NCBI RefSeq assembly: GCF_040869045.1
Contig: NC_090319.1
Coordinates: forward strand, 361,725,739-361,789,738
DNA: 64,000 nt
From: Eurosta solidaginis
Taxonomy: Eukaryota; Arthropoda; Insecta; Diptera; Tephritidae
Direction of reading: 5' to 3'
Translations under genes and position numbers: made by a program
The notes under the pieces: generated by a model
What the model saw: only the letters and a program-made list of their open reading frames with translations
The model's database searches: none
What the model was told of the DNA's origin: nothing
Shown here: positions 10,506 to 20,669 of the stretch, piece by piece
Position numbering within the stretch: position 1 is the stretch's first letter
How the letters are laid out: each line of letters opens with the position of its first letter

Positions 10506-10552
10506 ATATATTAGTATCTGCCCAACCCGAGCAACGCCGGGTACCCAGCTAA

Positions 10553-12210
10553 TTGTAAATATTTATCGAAAATTCCTATTCCGTTTGCATTTCTGTACGA
10601 CATGAGAAAAGTTGTTAAATATTTATTTCGCCTTATTCGAAATGAGGGAAGACCAAGTTAATACCCTATTTTGTAACACCGGTATTTGTTTACCTTTATT
10701 TTGAAAGAAAAAAGAAAGGCACGACAAAAATAATTTTCCTTATTTTTAGTCTAATAGGTAAATTGGAAAATTGTTTTTGACAGGCCGTTTAAGTGTCAAA
10801 CCGGGTATTGCAGGAAGCAAATATAACGTCAATAAATCATTCAGGTCGGTATATTGAACCTTGTAACAAACGAAAGTAAAGGCAAAGTAATGACAAGTAA
10901 TTAATTAGCTGTCAAAGAGTTCAAGTAATGTGATTAATAAATATAAAATATCATACTCTTATACGCACCTATGATATATATAAGCACTTAAGCGCACATA
11001 TATATATGTATGTTTATAACATCATTCATTATGTGTAATTGTAAATATATTTACCTTAGCCCCCAACGTGTTAATTAAATGGAGCATGTTTTCTCTGAAA
11101 CCCCTTTTACTTAAGCGGTTTATGGCGACTATTTTTGTTTAGCATACATACACACACATACAATTATATATTCATAAAGGAAGTTGTTTTACCAACGCTT
11201 GCCATTTGTCTCTAGCTTGTCAAAGGACTTATAAAAGTCGATTTAGTTTCCAATAAACATACATACATGCGTACTGGGGATGTTGATCCCGAAATTCTTA
11301 GAGAGTGACCTTTTTCAAATCTTAGAATTGAATGTGGTGCGTGGACTTTTGAAATTTGAAAAATCAATTCTATTACAATTTATTGTGTTGTAACCAATTT
11401 TGCGAGATTATGATTATTTTGAACTTTCTTCTAACGTTCGATTCGCTGACCAATATTTAGACTCATTCACTTATTTCCCCTAAGGCCTTTCATGAACATT
11501 TGGGACAGTCGCATCTCATACTTGGTTTTTTAGCTATATGCGTGTTTATGTGTGAGTAACAAGGTCTCTTAGCTGATGACTACATATATGCATGTGAGAT
11601 TATCTCTTCACATCGAGCTGCTGGTTATGTGTTTGGAATATTCTTCGTTTCCTTGTACATAAGTGTGGCTGTTTGCTTTTTTTGTTGTTGTGATTATTTA
11701 CTAACAGCATAGTGATGCTAACTTTTGCCACAGTATTTTAAAGCTTAGATAAACGAGACGGTTATCTTCAATTAATTGTGAAGGAATCTAAAACAGGGGA
11801 GTGGGAAAGAGTAATAAAATTGTTGTTTGCACAGCAGTAAAAGAAAAATTAATTACGCGATTGAAATATTTGCATTCGCACTTTGATATATTTACTTTCC
11901 TTTTGAATCAAAAAAATAGTTTATTTCTTTCCAATACAACTAAAAATTTTTAAAAAAGTTTCATTAGTAAAAAGCAGTTAGGGGCTTTGTTCGCTTTGAA
12001 CCAAACGTTCGAACATGCCACATGGCGAATGCGATAAAATGATAAAAAAAGAAAAAAACCTGTAGCAATCGAGTTATCGGTTTGTGTTCGAGTTGTTGTT
12101 ACAGAGTCATCGGCTTTTAATTAGCTTCTTACTAGTTTGTTATAGACATGTTAAAGATGTGCTACAAATTTTGTTATTGAAGCTTGTCCATAAAATATAG
12201 ACGGGTAAAC
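10553..12210. other. Unannotated AT-rich stretch
   Basis: AT-rich sequence with short microsatellite-like runs (tatatatatgtatg near 11000; acacacaca near 11150). No ORF over 60 codons of interest and no terminal repeats were noticed. Confidence 0.5.
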
Positions 12211-12565
12211 GGCGGCCACCCTGGTGTGATGGTAGCGTGCTCCGCCTACCACACCTTTGGCCCTGGGTTCACACCCCGGGAAAAGCAACATCAAAATTTT
12301 AGAAATAAGGTTTTTCAATTAGAAGAAAATTTTTCTACGCGGGATCGCCCCTCGGCAGTGTTTGGCAAGCGCTCCGGGTGTATTTCTGCCATGAAAAGCT
12401 CTCAGGGAAAACTCATCTGCCTTGCAGATGCCGTTCGGAGTCGGCATAAAACATGTAGGTCCTGTCCGGACAATTTGTAGGGAAAATCAAAAGGAGCACG
12501 ACGCAAATTGGAAGAGAAGCTCGGCCTTAGATATCTTCGGAGGTTGTCGCGCCTTACATTTGTTT
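12211..12565 (+). mobile_element. tRNA-Gly-headed SINE family A, copy 2 (full-length)
   Basis: A well preserved copy in plus orientation. It has a head ggcggccaccctggtgtgat, tagcgtgctccgcctacc, and a B-box ggttcacaccc (12266-12276). The body contains ctcggcagtgtttggcaag, catctgccttgcagatgcc (an inverted pair) and cataaaacatgtaggtcc. The tail is gcgccttacatttgttt. The 98-codon ORF across it is fortuitous. No flanking duplication is obvious, so it is older than copy 1 or its flanks have diverged. Confidence 0.85.
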
Positions 12566-13559
12566 AAGCCATGAGATGATTTGCAATTAATATCCAAAAA
12601 ATATATACGAAATTTATTTAATTTAGCCTTACCCTAACAAGTTCTAATTATGGCTAAATTAAAAGTGAAATTCAGCTTAAATTTCTTAAGCAGTGAATGA
12701 AGTTGATGAAGAAATTGCAATATTTTTTCATTAGATCGAATATCTAACAATTAGAAAATTTAACTTATAATGGAAATTGTGATCAACCAGACTAATTGGC
12801 CTAATTATGTTTGTGTTGTTGTTCCTTGTAAAGGCGCGGACCAATGATTTTTTCGTTTAGATGCGTTTAACAGAAGCTTAGCATTACAATAACATCGCCA
12901 CAATCAACCAAGATGTTGAGTTTGTAAATATGAAGGAACTTCAGACTTGGCAATTGAAGTTTATTTCGCCTTGCCTATTCACATACAAAATTTCATGAAG
13001 TACTGTTATAAACATTCACCCTATACAACAAAATTACTTGCTTACATATTTTGTGTCGTATTCGATTGTTGCAGTGCAGTTTTTAATTGCGAAAAATATT
13101 AAAAAAAATTTACCAACCAGTGGGAAAAATAATTTCACTTGCAAAGTGTGCCAACACCCTTAGCCAAAGCAAATGTCAAATTCTTCTTCTTATGATTTGC
13201 TTGCAACAAAATTTGGGAGTTGACTACTTTTCAATATCAGATGGCGCCAGTGTCGCTCATTCTACCGTTCTCTATAAAAATAGGTGCAATCTACTCTTAA
13301 TGCATAAGCTTGTGTTAAACTCATCTATATGAAAAACTGCTTATGTGTCGGGGCTTTAAGAAATACTGGAAACCATTTTCAGTTTAATGACAAAATCTAT
13401 CGAAAATGTTTAATTGTAATGACAAGCGATGAATCAATGTAACATTCTGCCCTAATTTAGAGTTGAATGGTGCATTTAAGTGACCACCAGTTAAAAAAGT
13501 GGAAATTGATACTTCTTATGTACGCAAGTCAAGGAGTAAATTTGCGAATCTAAAAATTT
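12566..13559. other. Unannotated AT-rich stretch
   Basis: Nothing recognisable. An 81-codon ORF at 13087-13332 has no domain I know and begins in AT-rich sequence. Confidence 0.5.
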
Positions 13560-13980
13560 ACTTTAATATAACCTTTGCTATCGATAGAAACTTTATAGCA
13601 TAATAACAATCGATAACTTAGATGTACATCGTTGATAACACACCGATTACGTACTGATAATTTTTCGACATGAAAAAGACAATATTCCCATATCTCCTGG
13701 AAAGCAAATCGATAATTCATTGATAACAAACCGTTAGCACTCTGATAACCAATTCATAAAGCGCAGTTCGGTTTCGGTCTTGACTTCTCCTATTTTATTT
13801 TCTCTACCCTACTTTTTCCACATCTTTACTTTATTTTTTGTCCAGTACTTTCTTCTAATTTACTTGTCTTTTTTTGTCGTCGGATTTCGCTCCACTCAAA
13901 TCTTCGCTGTTCATTTATCCATATTACACTACCGTGTATTGACTTATGCTTACATATTGAACTCGTGCATACCGTGAGCA
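13560..13980 (+). repeat. TATCGAT-rich dispersed repeat, copy 1
   Basis: A cluster of tatcgata/cgataac words (13575-13750) is followed by gttcggtttcggtcttgac and a pyrimidine-rich tract. The same order (TATCGAT cluster, then ttcggttttggt, then pyrimidine tract with cctacact) recurs at 32960-33520, and in inverted order at 29200-29700. TATCGATA is the consensus bound by the fly factor DREF, but whether these copies bind it is unknown. Confidence 0.6.
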
Positions 13981-14881
13981 AAGACATCTAGGTAGCGAAC
14001 ATCTCGGGATCCAAAAATTAAAAAAAAAAAAACGGTTTTACTACAAAACAATTACCCTATTAAGGATCTCAATAGTGAGAAAATTTGTGTCGATGCTCAT
14101 GAATTGGTATCGGCGTTGTCAAAGTCGATAACTATTGGCGGGTGTTGATGCTTTTTGGTATCGGCTAACACAATATTGAAGGTGCGTTGACGTGAAGTGA
14201 TGCAAAGTTTGTCAAGATAGTTTTTGATGACGACAATCGCTGCAATACGAAATTCGGCTATTAAAAATTGGTAAAATAAGCTTTATTCTTTCTTGTAAAT
14301 TCACGTTGTTTATATATTTTTAATTAAATTTCAGAAAATAGTAAAAATTACTTACAATATCCAATTCATGGAGCTTGTTGCAGAATTGGAAAGAATCCAA
14401 CTCTTTCCAAGAGGTTTAACAGGGGGGGGGGGGGGGCAGTTCCAACAAATTTAAATAATTTTTTTTATATTTTGCCCGGAATGGAGAATTGTGCACTAAC
14501 GGAAATCAGCAATTATAGTACTAGCTTCCTATCTGGCAAATTTTAAATGTCAGACCTTTGGCACATCTCTTTTATTTGGAGAAGTAACATCTCCTTACAC
14601 TCGTCATCACTCGAAGTTTAACTGTCCGCTACGAAAAGCATTTTAAATCACAAATTTTACACTAATTACCAAATAACCACTGAACAAATTGTAAATAAAA
14701 AAGGACGTGCGGCACTAGGGGACTGCCGCGGTAAAGCTATTGCATATTATCAACTTATGCAATTAAAATATTTATGCAAAGTTTTGTTTTCTTTGATATT
14801 AATTCAAGTTAACCTTTTTAAGCGTGGTGACCGATAAGAAAACAAATTTTTTACTTTTATTGAATAAATGAGAAGTTAATA
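13981..14881. other. Unannotated stretch with a poly-G run
   Basis: Mostly AT-rich with no recognised gene. A run of about 15 G lies near 14422-14436. The part next to 14880 leads into the hexanucleotide array. Confidence 0.5.
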
Positions 14882-15029
14882 TTTAACTTTAACTTTAACT
14901 TTCACTTTAACTTTAACATTCACTTTAACTTTAACTTTAACTTTATTTTTAACTTTAACTTTAACTTTAACTTTAACTTTACCTTTAACTTTAACTTTAA
15001 CTGCAACTTTAACTTTAACTTTAACTTTA
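14882..15029. repeat. (CTTTAA)n hexanucleotide array, left of the LINE
   Basis: Tandem ctttaa units with variants such as acattcac, ttatttttaac, acctttaac and aactgcaac. The same variant units occur in the array right of the LINE (19665-20238), so both are parts of one array split by the insertion. The Lys/Leu/Val-repeat ORFs are artefacts of the repeat. Confidence 0.9.
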
Positions 15030-15652
15030 CCCGCGGGGGTATCGGTCCCCTACCGGGCGCCTCCTCAGGTGGTGGATAGAGGAACGCTTCCCACAAGACG
15101 GGAGGTACTGAGTGAATTAAGTACTCAGGGCGAACCAAAACGAGCAATCCAGTGGAAAAATGGGAATGTGTTGCTCTAAGGGCAACACATCCCAAAGTTC
15201 CGGTGGAAGGGCGATAGGATGCCGCCCTAAAATACCCCATCAAGCATCCACAGGATCGAGACCAGTAAGATCCTGTTGACCAAAACTGGAAATATGATTA
15301 TGAACTGATTGCTACGGGCTGGCGATGACGATAGGCTACTACCTTAATAAGCAAGGGTGACACCTTGCCGAAACGGCTGGTAGGTTAATATCGGCATCGT
15401 CTCCGTCTCGTTAAAACCTTGGCAGGTCTTCAAGTACGTTCGAAGCACGTCGCCATTAAGTTGGTGGTGCAGGCTCAGTTGAGACGACTCCTGACTAACG
15501 CTGTATTCTGGCTCTGAACACAGACTCCCATAAGGACCTGTGTCAACCCACGCGTGGCCTCCCTGCTTCTGCAAAGATAACCACGGGAATTGAAGACGGC
15601 GACTGCACATCGTGCGGAGATAGCGGCTTGAAGCGGAGACCCAATAGAACAA
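15030..15652 (+). other. 5' UTR of the R1-like LINE
   Basis: GC-rich, non-repetitive sequence between the array and the ORF1 start. Minus-strand ORFs overlapping it mirror the LINE and are not genes. An internal promoter is expected for such elements, but I cannot point to one. Confidence 0.6.
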
Positions 15653-17110
15653 ATGAGCAACAAAATAAAAACAACAAAGGAAGATAAAAGTAGAGAAAGC
15701 GAGAAAGAAAGGGGCGATGAAGCGGTGTTCAAGAAGAGCACTAAAGTGCTGAGATCGCCGGTTTTAACAACCCCCGCTAAAGCGACCTTGTCGGTAATGC
15801 CCACACAAGGCACCGAATCGGCGGAAAAGACAAAGGCAGCGAAAGCGCAGCTGCGTAATAACCCCAGCCAGTCCACACCTGCTACTGCAAGGGAAAAAGC
15901 GTCGGTCAGCTCACCCAATGTCGTTGCACAGCGCGCTGTTGGGAAGGAGAAACGTGCGACTCCGCCAAGACGCTCACTCTCATACACAAGCCTCGAAGGG
16001 AAGAGCCAAGACGAACTGCTGGAGTATGCGGTATCAGTGCTGCGCGAGATGCAGGAAACCGCTCTCAAGCAGAAGACCGTGTCCAAGGACATAAAAACCG
16101 GTATGGCTCTTCTCGAGGAAGCGTTAAGCTGCATGGGATCGTTAAGGGCCCAAAAGGTAGATGAGAACAGAGAATCGGACCGAAAAAGCAAGAGGGCACG
16201 AACGAGCTCAGATTCCCACTCGGAGGACTTGGAAGCCAAAAAGAAACGAGATGAAAGAACAAATACGCTTTCACAAGGTGAGTCTTGGTCCAATGTAGCG
16301 CGCCGGAGGCTGAAACAGCGGGCCCAGCCAGCCAAGCAGGCAACCCCCGTCCAAGCTCCTAAAGCTCAAAAACGGGCGAGAAAGAGGAGACAAGCAGCAA
16401 CTTTTGTGGTAAAACCTGTGGAAGGCAAAAGCTATGCCCAGGTACTAGGGGCCATACGCGGCCAGCTCCGCCCTAATGACACAGGTACGGTGGTACGGTC
16501 AGTACGAAAAACCAAATCTGGTAACGTACTGATTGAAACGGCGCGCTGCAGTGACCAGACGGCCTTCAGAGCAGCTATAGGTAGTGCAGTAGGAGAGGTC
16601 GGTGAAGCACAACAGCTCTCCAAGCGGATGAAGTTGGAAGTACTTGGCATGGACTGTCTCACAACCGAAACAGAAATCCAAGACGCAATAAGGAGGGAGG
16701 TCGGAAAAGAAGAAATCACTAGACCTCTCCGGGTCTCTGTGTTCGCAGCAAACCAAAGAGAACAGAAAATGGCGGTCGTCGAAGTGGACGAGAATATTGG
16801 CAACGCCCTACTCAAAAAAGGTAAAATTCCGATCGGATGGATACAGTGCCGAATCAGACAGCGAGCAGAAGTACAACGCTGCTTTAGGTGTCTCGGCTAC
16901 GGACACCGGAAGGCAGAATGCAAGGGTCCAGACAGGAGTAACGCCTGCTGGAAGTGTGGGCAAAGCGGCCACAAAGCTTCGGCCTGTACCGCAGCTCCAA
17001 AATGTTACCTGTGTAATACACAGAAGCTCGATCATGTCCCTGGATCTGGAGCATGCAGCATCTTCAGAGCGGCACTCGCTGTTGCAAAGGCCAAAGTCTC
17101 AATTCAATAG
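15653..17110 (+). CDS. LINE ORF1 protein (Gag-like, zinc knuckles)
   Basis: A 485-codon open frame from ATG at 15653. The first ~240 residues are rich in Lys, Arg, Glu and Ser, consistent with a basic, poorly structured nucleic-acid-binding region. Near the C-terminus are two CX2CX4HX4C knuckles, CFRCLGYGHRKAEC and CWKCGQSGHKASAC. A third Cys/His cluster follows, CYLC...DHVPGSGAC. This three-knuckle end is typical of R1/I-type LINE ORF1 proteins, which coat the element RNA and chaperone it to the target. The frame is unbroken, in contrast to ORF2, and overlaps the ORF2 frame by up to 58 bases, suggesting coupled or re-initiated translation. The ~400-430 region before the knuckles may hold the conserved Gag-like fold. 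Confidence 0.85.
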   Translation: MSNKIKTTKEDKSRESEKERGDEAVFKKSTKVLRSPVLTTPAKATLSVMPTQGTESAEKTKAAKAQLRNNPSQSTPATAREKASVSSPNVVAQRAVGKEKRATPPRRSLSYTSLEGKSQDELLEYAVSVLREMQETALKQKTVSKDIKTGMALLEEALSCMGSLRAQKVDENRESDRKSKRARTSSDSHSEDLEAKKKRDERTNTLSQGESWSNVARRRLKQRAQPAKQATPVQAPKAQKRARKRRQAATFVVKPVEGKSYAQVLGAIRGQLRPNDTGTVVRSVRKTKSGNVLIETARCSDQTAFRAAIGSAVGEVGEAQQLSKRMKLEVLGMDCLTTETEIQDAIRREVGKEEITRPLRVSVFAANQREQKMAVVEVDENIGNALLKKGKIPIGWIQCRIRQRAEVQRCFRCLGYGHRKAECKGPDRSNACWKCGQSGHKASACTAAPKCYLCNTQKLDHVPGSGACSIFRAALAVAKAKVSIQ

Positions 17111-19065
17111 TGATTAGTTTTATCCAAGGCAACCTAAACCGGAGCAGACTTGCTGATGAGCTACTACAACAGTTGGTCTTAGACCATAAAGCTAACAGCG
17201 TTATCATCAGCGAACCCTATAGAGCCCGAAATGATTGGCATATAGACAACACCGGCACCGCCGCAATCTGGATGACAGATGCAAACGCCAATATTGTGAA
17301 CCGTGTTGCCGGACAAGGCTACGTCCGCCTAACTACGAATAATACCACAATAGTAAGCTGCTACTTGTCCCCGAATGATCCCATTCAAACGTTCAGGGAG
17401 AAGCTTGAACTTATTGAAGACGACCTGAGGGACTTAACTAGTAACCTGGTTGTGGCGGGAGACTTTAACGCAAGAGCCGTCGAATGGGGAATGCCGCAGA
17501 CTAACACCCGTGGAAGGTTAGTCCTTGAGATGGCAGCCAGGCTCGGTTTGAACGTGCTTAACACTGGTACGACCCCTACATACCGACGGCCAGGCTTTGG
17601 ATACTCGATCCCCGATGTAACACTAGTGTCAGAAAGCCTGCTTCTGACCGCTGCTGGATGGAGAGTCATAGAGGATCTGACTGGCAGCGATCACAACTAC
17701 ATCACTTTCCACCTAAACGATCCCGGTCAGAGGCAGATTCCGAACGGGCCACGCAGAACAAAAGCATGGGACGCATCCAAGGTCGACTCTGCCACGTTCT
17801 CCGCATCAGTACTGGGGGATGCCCGACGGATAATCAACAACTCCAGTCCGACGGAAGAGACGGTTGAAAAGACAATGAGCTGTCTTCGCCACGCTTGCAA
17901 CCTCTCTATGCCACGGAGGGGAGTGTGGAGGGGTAAAAAGCAGGTATACTGGTGGAATAGCGAAATCGCGGAGCTGCGGAAAATATGCCACAGGATGCGA
18001 AGGCTAGCAACTCGCGCGCGCGGCAGGCCTGAGGCTCTAGAAAAGTCGGAAGCGTACAAAGGAGCGAAGAAAGCTCTTAGTGCTGCCATTAAGCAAAGCA
18101 AGCTTAAGTGCTGGAAAGCGCTTTGCGAGGAAGTGGATCGAGACCCATGGGGGCAGGGATATAAGATAGTAATGAAGAAGTTCCGTCCGCCAAACCAGCT
18201 GATGGACGAGAACCAAATAAGGAACATTGTGGATGGCCTGTTTCCCACCCAACTGCCTAGGGAGGGCGGGTACGTTACCCATGAAGATCGCAACGTGGAA
18301 CCATTCCAAGAAGAAGAGCTTAAAACTGCCGTGCGAACTATGAAACCTAGGAAAGCATCTGGGCCCGACGGAATACCCGCGGAGGCAATTAGACTAGCTG
18401 CAAACGACTGCCCAGAACTTATGTTGCACATGTACAACAAATGTCTCGAAGAAAGAATATTCCCCACCATATGGAAGACAGCACGACTGGTTCTCATTCC
18501 AAAAGGGAAAGGAGATCCCAACTCTCCATCATCCTACCGTCCCCTATGTATGTTGGACACAGCAGGGAAATTGATGGAGAGTCTCCTGAAGCAACGCCTC
18601 ACCAGAGCGTTACAGGACGCCGGAGGACTGTCGCCCAGACAGCATGGTTTTCGGAGGGGGCACTCTACAATAGGTGCCATAGCAGAAGTTATAGACGCAG
18701 TCAAGAAAGCCGAGACAGCGTGCCACAGAGCAAGACCTATAGTGTTGCTGGTCACGCTGGACGTCAAAAACGCTTTTAACTCAGCTAGGTGGGAGGACAT
18801 GCTTGAGGCACTAGAAAGCACTTTCAAAGTACCGCAATATTTGTTAGAAATTTTAAGGGACTACATAAGAGAGAGGTATCTAATATATGAAAGTACTCAC
18901 GGTCAAAAAAGGGTAAAAATAACAGGTGGAGCAGCCCAGGGTTCGGTACTAGGTCCCGATCTCTGGAATATAACTTACGACAGTCTTCTTCGATTAGACA
19001 TGCCAGAAAGCACCTTCCTCGTTGCATTTGCAGACGACGTGGCACGAAGTGGACTAGGGAACTAA
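17053..19065 (+). pseudogene. LINE ORF2: APE endonuclease plus reverse transcriptase (3'-deleted)
   Basis: A 670-codon frame; the first recognisable domain begins around 17110 just after ORF1, so the upstream ATG at 17053 may not be the real start. APE-type endonuclease motifs: FIQGNLNRSR, SEPYR (catalytic Glu), VVAGDFNARAVEWG (Asp/Asn) and SDHNYITF (catalytic Asp/His), all in the first ~220 residues. RT motifs: RKASGPDGIPAEAIR, SSYRPLCMLDTAGKLME, QHGFRRGHST, LVTLDVKNAFNSA, GAAQGSVLGPDLWN and VAFADDV. Immediately after FADD the frame meets foreign sequence and stops: the thumb and a long connecting region are gone. The element therefore cannot reverse-transcribe itself. The C-terminal piece survives downstream in another frame. 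Confidence 0.85.
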
Positions 19066-19412
19066 TCCCTGAACTTGATCCATGGTTGAAGCGACCGCAC
19101 GGAGAGGTAGACTTTTACCTGACCCAGTTTCTAACGGGACATGGTTACTTCCGCAAATACCTACACAGAATGGGTAAGGTTGATAGCCCGAGCTGTCTGT
19201 ACTGTGGGGAAATAGACGACGTACGCCACACCTTCTTCGAATGCAGGCACTTCTCCCATCAGCGAAGGAGGGTAGAAGAGGTACTTGGCGACCTATCCCC
19301 GGGCAGTGTCATTAATAACATGACCTGTCGAAGAGACAGATGGGATACGGTCAGCACATATGTGAGGCATATACTTACCAGTAAACGAGAAGACGGATGC
19401 CTAGCCCATTAG
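19066..19412 (+). pseudogene. LINE ORF2 C-terminal Cys/His segment, out of frame
   Basis: Downstream of the deletion, in a different frame from the RT, is the C-terminal end of ORF2. It contains EVDFYLTQFLTGHGYF and then a zinc-finger-like CLYCGEIDDVRHTFFECRHF (Cys-Cys-His-Cys spacing). R1-clade ORF2 proteins end with this kind of segment. Its frame ends at 19412 (TAG). About 300 or more residues that normally lie between FADD and this segment are missing, judged from family architecture. The deletion junction is around 19040-19060. Confidence 0.75.
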
Positions 19413-19625
19413 CGTGAGAGTAGCCATAGAGCTCACGTAGCGCGCACCCGTACCCGAAGTAATGCTAAACGCGGTCCCAGGTACGGGGATTTGCGCGGGC
19501 CGTGGGAGGTTAGGTTTTAGTGGGTAGGCCTTCATGGAAGAAGGGAGTCCTACACTCGGAGAGTCTCGCAGTGAGGCTTAAATATCCCGGTCAGTGCATA
19601 AAGCATTTCCTCCTTCCACGAAACA

Positions 19626-19626
<1 letters not shown>

Positions 19627-19664
<38 letters not shown>
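19627..19664 (+). other. Poly(A) tail of the R1-like LINE
   Basis: A run of 38 A directly abuts the CTTTAA array. If the last A is counted as part of a repeat unit, the left and right arrays join in phase, so no target-site duplication or deletion needs to be assumed. Confidence 0.9.
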
Positions 19665-19666
<2 letters not shown>

Positions 19667-20238
19667 TTAACTTTAACTTTAACCTAACTTTAACTTTAAC
19701 TTTAACTTTAACCTTAACCTTAACTTTAACTTTGACTTTAACTTTAACTTTAACCTTAACTTTAACTTTAACTTTAACGTTAACTTTAACTTTAATTTTA
19801 ACTTTAACTTTAACTTTAACTTCAACTTTACCTTTAACTTTAACTTTAACTTTAACCTTAACTTTAACTTTAACTTTAACTTTAACTTTAACTTTAACTT
19901 TAACTTTAACTTTAACTTTAACTTTAACTTTAACTTTCACTTTAACTTTAACTTTAACTTTATTTTTAACTTTAACTTTCGCTTTAACTTTAATATTCAT
20001 TTTAACTTTAACTTTAACTTCAACTTTACCTTTAACCTTAACTTTAACTTTAACTTTAACTCTCACTTTAACTTTAACTTTAACTTTATTTTTAACTTTA
20101 ACTTTCGCTTTAACTTTAATATTCACTTTAACTTTAACTTTAACTTTAACTTCAACTTTACCTTTAACTTTAACTTTAACCTTAACTTTAAATTTAACTT
20201 TAACATTCACTTTAACTTTAACTGTAACTTTAACTTTA
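19665..20238. repeat. (CTTTAA)n hexanucleotide array, right of the LINE
   Basis: About 575 bases of tandem ctttaa with recurrent variant units. Blocks such as ttcaactttacc (near 19821, 20021 and 20151), ttatttttaac and ctttcgctttaac recur in the same order, a higher-order pattern. Spacing is about 130-200 bases. Long K-V and L-T ORFs on either strand are artefacts. Confidence 0.9.
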
Positions 20239-20265
20239 TGATCCGGGGTGGGCGTGAGCTTAGCA

Positions 20266-20548
20266 CCTGCTAACAAGCCAACCTAATATATACGCACGCA
20301 AGTCATTTTCTGTCAAAAATGTCTCATGCACATACAACTTGTATGAGAGCAACTCAAATTGAATTTGCTGCGTGAAAACCTAACTCTATTTCCAATTTTT
20401 GTTCTGCGTGACATTTAGATTTGACGTTTGCACACATGCTTTTCATTGTCGCAACGCGTGTTTATTTGGGTTAGGCAAAAAACGCTGGTTGTTTGCGTGC
20501 GCTAAAAAAACGCAGTGCGGTTTTATTAGGTTGGCTTGTAAGCCAACG
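20266..20548. repeat. Possible MITE: inverted gcttacaagccaacctaat ends
   Basis: gctaacaagccaacctaat (about 20266-20284) and attaggttggcttgtaagc (about 20525-20543) are near-perfect reverse complements about 240 bases apart. No clear target duplication was found, so this is only a candidate element. The right copy also folds on itself (gttggcttgtaagccaac). Confidence 0.4.
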
Positions 20549-20559
20549 ACAGCTCTTTT

Positions 20560-20669
20560 AGTTTGATTTTGATGGTCGTACGGTGAGGAAGTGTCACACG
20601 CGCGCTTAAAACAGAGTACCAAAGAGTGCGTGTGACACGTGTTCACCGTTCAAGCATTGAAATCAAACT
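20560..20669. repeat. Long imperfect hairpin (42-nt arms)
   Basis: Arms 20560-20601 and 20628-20669 pair over most of their length. The outer words are agtttgattt and aaatcaaact. The inner words are gtgtcacacgc and gcgtgtgacac. The loop is 26 bases. It could be a transposon palindrome or a transcribed hairpin; nothing here decides. Confidence 0.7.

Larger units (their letters stand above)
6307..10552 (+). mobile_element. Helitron-like element (outer shell of a nested stack)
   Basis: The left boundary reads a|TCTATATATATAAAAATTC, typical of Helitron 5' ends. The right boundary reads acccgagcaacgccgggtac followed by ccagCTAA|t, the typical 3' hairpin plus CTRR end with a T beyond it. An A-to-T insertion with no target duplication is as expected. 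The Helitron's own DNA appears to be only about 6307-6699 and 9883-10552, which includes a solo LTR. Everything between is a piggyBac with further nesting. No Rep/helicase coding is present, so it is non-autonomous. Pairing these two ends as one element is inference from spacing and orientation. Confidence 0.5.
15030..19664 (+). mobile_element. R1-clade-like non-LTR retrotransposon inside the CTTTAA array
   Basis: The 5' boundary is abrupt: ...actttaacttta|cccgcgggggtatcgg. The 3' end is a 38-A tail (19627-19664) running straight into ctttaactttaac. Within are a GC-rich 5' UTR (15030-15652), ORF1 with zinc knuckles, a slightly overlapping ORF2 with APE-type endonuclease and reverse transcriptase, a C-terminal Cys/His segment, and a roughly 210-base 3' UTR. 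GC content and codon use are clearly unlike the AT-rich surroundings. An internal deletion after the RT FADD motif makes this copy non-autonomous. The ORF layout fits the R1 clade, whose members often insert into specific repeats. Confidence 0.85.

Noticed and set aside
12211..12282. Genuine tRNA gene
   Set aside because: The cloverleaf is incomplete: no proper acceptor stem closes and the sequence continues into a conserved SINE body.
12184..12480. 98-codon ORF starting near 12184
   Set aside because: It spans the tRNA-like head and body of a SINE and is not conserved in other copies.
15475..16335. 286-codon minus-strand ORF
   Set aside because: It lies antisense to the LINE 5' UTR and ORF1, has no domain, and is explained by the GC-rich codon use of ORF1.
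17727..18521. 264-codon minus-strand ORF
   Set aside because: Antisense shadow of LINE ORF2, which has clear endonuclease and RT motifs in sense.
19578..20276. Long ORFs of alternating Lys-Val (minus) and Leu-Thr (plus)
   Set aside because: They are translations of the CTTTAA hexanucleotide array, not proteins.
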